The notes below the pieces were generated by a model that searched no databases, was not told the DNA's origin, and worked only from the letters and a program-made list of their open reading frames with translations. The position numbers were made by a program, and so were the translations under genes. This document shows positions 4,490 to 7,951 of a stretch of DNA of 7,951 bases, in pieces (position 1 is the stretch's first letter; the number at the start of each line of letters is the position of its first letter). Source of the stretch: Christensenellaceae bacterium (lineage in GTDB: Bacteria; Bacillota; Clostridia; Christensenellales; SZUA-584). Location of the stretch: NCBI GenBank assembly GCA_012719815.1, contig JAAXZP010000185.1:1-7951 (forward strand). Direction: 5' to 3'.

Positions 4490-6421
4490 ATGATAATCAC
4501 ACTGACAAACGGAGAAAGCAGAGAATTTCAAAACGGCATGAGCGCGCTGGATATCGCGGCGGCAATATCGCACAAGCTCGCCAAAAAAGCGCTGGCCGCC
4601 CGCATCGACGGCGTGGTCAAAGACTTAAATACGGTGATCGACGCGGACTGCCGATTAGAGATACTGACATTTGAGGATGAGGACGGCAAAAAGGCGCTGT
4701 GGCATACCGCGTCTCACATCATGGCGCAGGCCGTAAAGCGGCTGTTTCCGTCGGCAAAGCTCGCCATCGGCCCGGCTATTGACACGGGGTTTTACTACGA
4801 CTTCGACGTGGAAGAGTCGTTCGACGCCGACGACCTCGTGCGCATCGAGGAAGAAATGCGCCGCATCGTGGACGCCAACCTGCCGCTGGAGCGCTTTGAG
4901 CTGCCGCGTGAGGAGGCGCTCGCCCTCATGAAGGATGAGCCGTATAAGCAGGAGCTGATCAACGACCTGCCGGAGGACGCGCACATCTCCTTTTACCGGC
5001 AGGGCGAGTTTACCGACCTCTGCGCCGGTCCGCACCTTCCCTCCACCGGCAAGGTGAAAGCGTTTAAACTGCTGTCCGTCGCGGGGGCGTATTGGCGCGG
5101 CAGCGAGAAGAACAAGATGCTCTGCCGCGTATATGGCACCGCATTTGAAAAGCAGGAAGAGCTTGCCGCCTATCTCAATCAGCTAAAGGAAGCCCGCGAG
5201 CGCGACCACAACAAGCTGGGCCGCGAGCTGAAATATTTCACCACCAGTGATGTGGTGGGCCAGGGCCTGCCGCTGCTGATGCCCAAGGGCGCCAAGGTGA
5301 TACAGGTGCTGTCCCGGTTCGTGGAAGACGAGGAGGAAGCGCGCGGCTATACGTTGGTGCGCACGCCGCTGATGGCCAAGAGCGACCTTTACAAAATCTC
5401 CGGACACTGGGACCACTACAAGGACGGCATGTTCGTGCTGGGCGACGAGGAAAAAGACGACGAAGTGATGGCGCTGCGCCCGATGGACTGCCCGTTCCAG
5501 TACATGATCTACAATTCCGAGCTGCACAGCTACCGCGACCTGCCCATCCGTTACAGCGAGACTGCGACGCTGTTCCGCAACGAGGCTTCCGGCGAGATGC
5601 ACGGCCTTATCCGCGTGCGCCAGTTTACGCTGGCCGACGCCCACATCATCTGCCGCCCCGACCAGATTGCGGACGAGTTCAAGAGCGTGGTCAGCCTGAT
5701 CCAGTACATGATGAAGTGCCTGGGTATCGAGGGGGACGTCAAATACCGGTTCTCCAAGTGGGATCCGAACAACACCGAGAAGTACATCAATAACCCGGAG
5801 GCCTGGGATACCACGCAGCGCCTGATGAAGGGCATACTGGACGACATCGGGCTCAATTATGTGGAGGCCGACGGCGAAGCCGCGTTCTACGGCCCCAAGC
5901 TGGACCTGCAGTTCCGCAACGTGTTCGGCAAGGAGGACACTCTGTTCACCGTGCAGATCGACTTTGCCAGCGCAGAGCGGTTCAACATGACCTATGTGGA
6001 CAGCGACGGCGAAAAGAAACATCCCTACATCATCCACCGCTCCTCCATCGGCTGCTACGAGCGCACGCTTGCCATGCTGATCGAGAAGTACGCCGGCGCG
6101 CTGCCGCTGTGGATAGCGCCCGAGCAGGTGCGCCTGATGTCCATTACCGACCGCAGTCTGCCCTACCTGCAAGAATGGGCGCAGAAGCTGAAAGCGGCGG
6201 GCGTTCGCGTGACGGTGGACGACCGCAGCGAGAAGATCGGCTACAAAATCCGCGAGGCGCGCTACGAGCGCATCCCCTATATGGTGATCGCAGGCGACAA
6301 CGAGGTGGAGAAAGGCACTGTGTCCGTCCGCAAGCGCGGCGCGGGCGACCTGGGCGAAATGGACGGCGGCGCGTTCTTGGAGCTGCTGCTCAAAGAGATC
6401 CGCGAGAAAACGATATTCTAG
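4490..6421 (+). CDS. thrS: Threonyl-tRNA synthetase
   Basis: ThrS charges tRNA-Thr with threonine in the cytoplasm and is essential. The product has 643 residues, normal for the bacterial enzyme. An N-terminal TGS domain covers about 1-62. The editing (SAD) domain has its expected HxxxH as HTASH (72-76) and the paired CAGPH (178-182), so mischarged serine can be removed. The class II core contains motif 2 (FRNEASGEMHGLIRVRQFT) and the three zinc ligands Cys334, His385 and His516. An anticodon-binding domain follows (about 535-643). The loop after Cys334 reads PMDCPFQ rather than the common PMNCPGH, a mild variant. ATG 4490 is chosen because GAGGGG (4478-4483) lies 6 nt upstream and the T-box terminator ends before it. 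Reading frame open upstream of 4490 lies within the riboswitch and is not translated. Expression is controlled by the T-box. Confidence 0.97.
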   Translation: MIITLTNGESREFQNGMSALDIAAAISHKLAKKALAARIDGVVKDLNTVIDADCRLEILTFEDEDGKKALWHTASHIMAQAVKRLFPSAKLAIGPAIDTGFYYDFDVEESFDADDLVRIEEEMRRIVDANLPLERFELPREEALALMKDEPYKQELINDLPEDAHISFYRQGEFTDLCAGPHLPSTGKVKAFKLLSVAGAYWRGSEKNKMLCRVYGTAFEKQEELAAYLNQLKEARERDHNKLGRELKYFTTSDVVGQGLPLLMPKGAKVIQVLSRFVEDEEEARGYTLVRTPLMAKSDLYKISGHWDHYKDGMFVLGDEEKDDEVMALRPMDCPFQYMIYNSELHSYRDLPIRYSETATLFRNEASGEMHGLIRVRQFTLADAHIICRPDQIADEFKSVVSLIQYMMKCLGIEGDVKYRFSKWDPNNTEKYINNPEAWDTTQRLMKGILDDIGLNYVEADGEAAFYGPKLDLQFRNVFGKEDTLFTVQIDFASAERFNMTYVDSDGEKKHPYIIHRSSIGCYERTLAMLIEKYAGALPLWIAPEQVRLMSITDRSLPYLQEWAQKLKAAGVRVTVDDRSEKIGYKIREARYERIPYMVIAGDNEVEKGTVSVRKRGAGDLGEMDGGAFLELLLKEIREKTIF

Positions 6422-6428
6422 GCGCAAA

Positions 6429-6456
6429 AAAGCCCGGGAGAAAAACCCCGGGCTTT
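6429..6456. terminator. Bidirectional terminator between thrS and the convergent gene
   Basis: AAAGCCCGGG (6429-6438) pairs with CCCGGGCTTT (6447-6456) around an 8-nt loop. On the - strand it runs into a long T tract and is a strong terminator for the peptidoglycan-binding protein gene. On the + strand only TTT follows, partly in the stem, so it ends thrS less ideally. Confidence 0.85.
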
Positions 6457-6479
6457 CGCATTTAGTCTCGCCATATCGC

Positions 6480-7250
6480 TTAAGAAGGTGGCAGTTCGCC
6501 GGCCGCCACCAGCATCAGGCGCGTGTGCTCCTTATCCTCAAACCCCAGCACATCCGACGTGCTGCCCGAAAAATACAGGCAGGTATGCCCTTGCATATTG
6601 TTGTCCGCGATGGTGTCCTCCCCGTCCGGATGGCCAAACAGCGAGGCAGCGTAAGACTTATCACCCACCTGCACCAGCACGGCGCGCTTTTCCCAGGTGA
6701 ACGCGCCGCCGCAGCATTCCAGGAACGCGTCGGTAGCCGCCTTGTCCACCGTCTCCACATCCGCATGGCCCTTGCCGCCCGTGCGCTTCACAGTGAACGA
6801 TTTGCCGGTGTTGATGTCGGTGACGGTGAACTTTGAACCCACCGGAATCGCCGGGTCCACCACGGTGCTCCAGTCCGCCTTTTCGCCGGGTTTCACGGAA
6901 GTTTCCCTGTAAGCCGGCCCCGAAACCGGTACCATGCCGGCGCTCAGCGGTTTTCTCTTCGCGTCCAGCGAAAACAGCTTGTCATATGTCTGGGCGCCGA
7001 GGTCCCCGTCCGCATCCAGCCCGTTGTTCTTCTGGAATTCCATGACTGCCTGTACCGTCTTCGTCCGGTACAGGCCCGTCGGCCGGTAGTTGAGATACCC
7101 CAGATCCCGCAGGCGCATCTGCACTCTGAAAACGTCGATGCCGCTGCTTTCCTGATTGAGCAGATAGCCTTCCGGCGCGCCCAGCGATACCGGTATGCCG
7201 GTGGAAAACACAAAAGCTATCACCAGCAGAAACAGCGTTATCCTTTTCAT
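6480..7250 (-). CDS. Secreted peptidoglycan-binding domain protein
   Basis: The 256-residue protein is predicted to be exported. Residues 1-25 are a signal peptide: two basic residues, a hydrophobic core from about 4 to 16, then a VSLGA-type cleavage site. About 35-93 are a PG_binding_1 domain (VFRVQMRLRDLGYL, VQAVMEFQKNNGLDADG, LGAQTYDKL), which binds cell-wall glycan/peptide. About 115-256 are a second domain with TDINTGKSFTVKRTGGKGHADVE and GHTCLYF. From memory, this pairing recurs in Clostridia secreted proteins, with a conserved HAD and GH-x-C; its activity is unknown to me. It is not a standard L,D-transpeptidase (no SHGC-R motif). ATG 7250 is chosen because it begins the signal peptide, AAGGA lies 8 nt upstream, and a TATAAT at 7279-7284 lies inside the longer open frame. 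It converges on thrS. Confidence 0.8.
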   Translation of the reverse strand: MKRITLFLLVIAFVFSTGIPVSLGAPEGYLLNQESSGIDVFRVQMRLRDLGYLNYRPTGLYRTKTVQAVMEFQKNNGLDADGDLGAQTYDKLFSLDAKRKPLSAGMVPVSGPAYRETSVKPGEKADWSTVVDPAIPVGSKFTVTDINTGKSFTVKRTGGKGHADVETVDKAATDAFLECCGGAFTWEKRAVLVQVGDKSYAASLFGHPDGEDTIADNNMQGHTCLYFSGSTSDVLGFEDKEHTRLMLVAAGELPPS

Positions 7251-7278
7251 GTGCAGGATCCTTTCCGACTTTTTTCCC

Positions 7279-7284
7279 ATTATA
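7279..7284 (-). promoter_or_regulatory. -10 element for the peptidoglycan-binding protein gene
   Basis: On the - strand a perfect TATAAT (7284-7279) lies 28 nt before the ATG at 7250, giving a leader of about 22 nt. The -35 region is poor (TGTACT at 17 bp). It lies in the gap after the ABC-F gene, so the gene probably has its own start as well as possible read-through. Confidence 0.5.
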
Positions 7285-7333
7285 CTACGCTTTCTTCGCA
7301 AAGTACAGCCTTTTCCAGCCTGCACAGCCCGCA

Positions 7334-7951
7334 TCAGCCGCGCTGGCTTGCCAGAAAGGAGCCGTAATCGCCTTCAAACGTCACCGCTTTGCCCGCATAC
7401 AGGCTGATGATGCGGTCTGCGACAGCGGAAATAAACGCGCGGTCGTGCGAGGCAAACAGCACGGCGCCAGGGTAAGCCGCCAAAACGTCGGTGAACGCCC
7501 GGCGCGACTCGGCATCCAGAAAGTTGGTCGGCTCATCAAGCAGCAGCAGATTAAAATCGCTGAGTATCACGCAGGCCAGGGCCAGCTTCAGCCGCTCGCC
7601 GCCGCTCAAAACGCTTGCGGGGTGGTGCAGCGCATCCCGCCGGAACAGCAGCCGTGCAAGTATCGTCCTCACAAACGTCTCGTCATAAACCGACTGCGCC
7701 ATCGCGTTTTGGAGTATGGACGCACTGTCAATAAGCCCACTCGCGTCCTGCCGGTAATAGCCGATTTTGAGCCCTGCACACCGCCATATCCCCGCTTCGC
7801 CGCGGGCAATCATGTCCAGCAGCGTCGTCTTGCCCGCGCCGTTCGGGCCCAGCAGCGCCGTCTTCTTGCCGTTGGGTATCACAAACCGGCAGTTATCCAG
7901 CACCACGCGATCTCCGTAGCTCTTGATCAGCCCGTCTGCACTGACCAGCAC
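7334..7951 (-). CDS. ABC-F family ATPase, C-terminal part (runs off the edge)
   Basis: Only the last 205-206 residues are in the window; the gene continues beyond the right edge, so the GTG at the edge is not its start. What is seen is one complete nucleotide-binding domain: Walker A GPNGAGKT (visible residues 35-42), signature LSGGE (115-119), Walker B with LLLLDEPTN (135-143) and H-loop SHDR (168-171). There is no membrane segment. DEPTN-x-LD, SHDR and a lone ATPase domain ending at FEGDYGSF are typical of the second domain of ABC-F proteins, which act on the ribosome (translation factors or antibiotic-resistance protection). It ends soon after the H-loop, without the C-terminal extension some members have. 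The linker that would separate EttA, Uup and resistance types is outside the window. No clear terminator follows the stop. Confidence 0.85.
   Translation of the reverse strand: MLVSADGLIKSYGDRVVLDNCRFVIPNGKKTALLGPNGAGKTTLLDMIARGEAGIWRCAGLKIGYYRQDASGLIDSASILQNAMAQSVYDETFVRTILARLLFRRDALHHPASVLSGGERLKLALACVILSDFNLLLLDEPTNFLDAESRRAFTDVLAAYPGAVLFASHDRAFISAVADRIISLYAGKAVTFEGDYGSFLASQRG

Noticed and set aside
5183..6427. Long open frame antisense to thrS (414 codons)
   Set aside because: It is a by-product of the GC-rich codon use of thrS; it has no ribosome binding site, and its low-complexity composition (V, A, H, Q rich) matches no protein family.

Overview
The window looks like the chromosome of a Gram-positive Clostridia-type Firmicute carrying one end of an integrated mobile element. 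The evidence is a T-box riboswitch in front of threonyl-tRNA synthetase (thrS), strong GGAGG-type ribosome binding sites, sigma-A-like promoters, a probable Gram-positive 6S RNA, and an ABC-F ATPase with a secreted peptidoglycan-binding protein. The thrS side is visibly GC-rich; the left 3.5 kb is more mixed, with one very AT-rich gene. I cannot name the species.

Positions 1-3503 form a lysogeny/integration module like those of temperate phages and ICEs, all on the + strand. In order: a palindromic operator region with divergent -35 boxes; a Cro/CI-type (XRE) repressor; a small protein whose zinc ribbon is split by a membrane segment; a structured RNA leader ending in an intrinsic terminator; an AT-rich NYN (PIN-like) nuclease gene; an ImmA/IrrE-type peptidase; and a tyrosine integrase translationally coupled to it. 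The integrase ends about 80 bp from the 3' end of a tRNA-Gln gene, the probable attachment site. The rest of the element should lie to the left of the window.

Three control points stand out. The repressor promoter is covered by a near-perfect 19-bp palindrome that recurs in weaker form. A LexA-like box (GAAC-N4-GTTC) lies just after a TATAAT upstream of immA-int, and an 8-bp inverted repeat around it could hide the immA ribosome binding site only in read-through mRNA. The NYN gene has its own promoter followed by a folded leader of about 100 nt with a terminator just before the start codon, an arrangement resembling RNA-antitoxin/RNase-toxin pairs.

Positions 3555-4120 (- strand) hold stable RNA genes: tRNA-Gln(CTG) with its own promoter and terminator, and a second unit in which tRNA-Val(GAC) is followed with no gap by a probable 6S RNA and then a terminator. 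The 6S RNA seems to have no promoter of its own.

Positions 4217-6456 (+ strand) are a perfect-consensus promoter, a threonine T-box leader with an ACC specifier, thrS, and a bidirectional terminator. Convergent to it on the - strand are a secreted peptidoglycan-binding-domain protein (6480-7250) and, upstream of that, the C-terminal part of an ABC-F ATPase that runs off the right edge.
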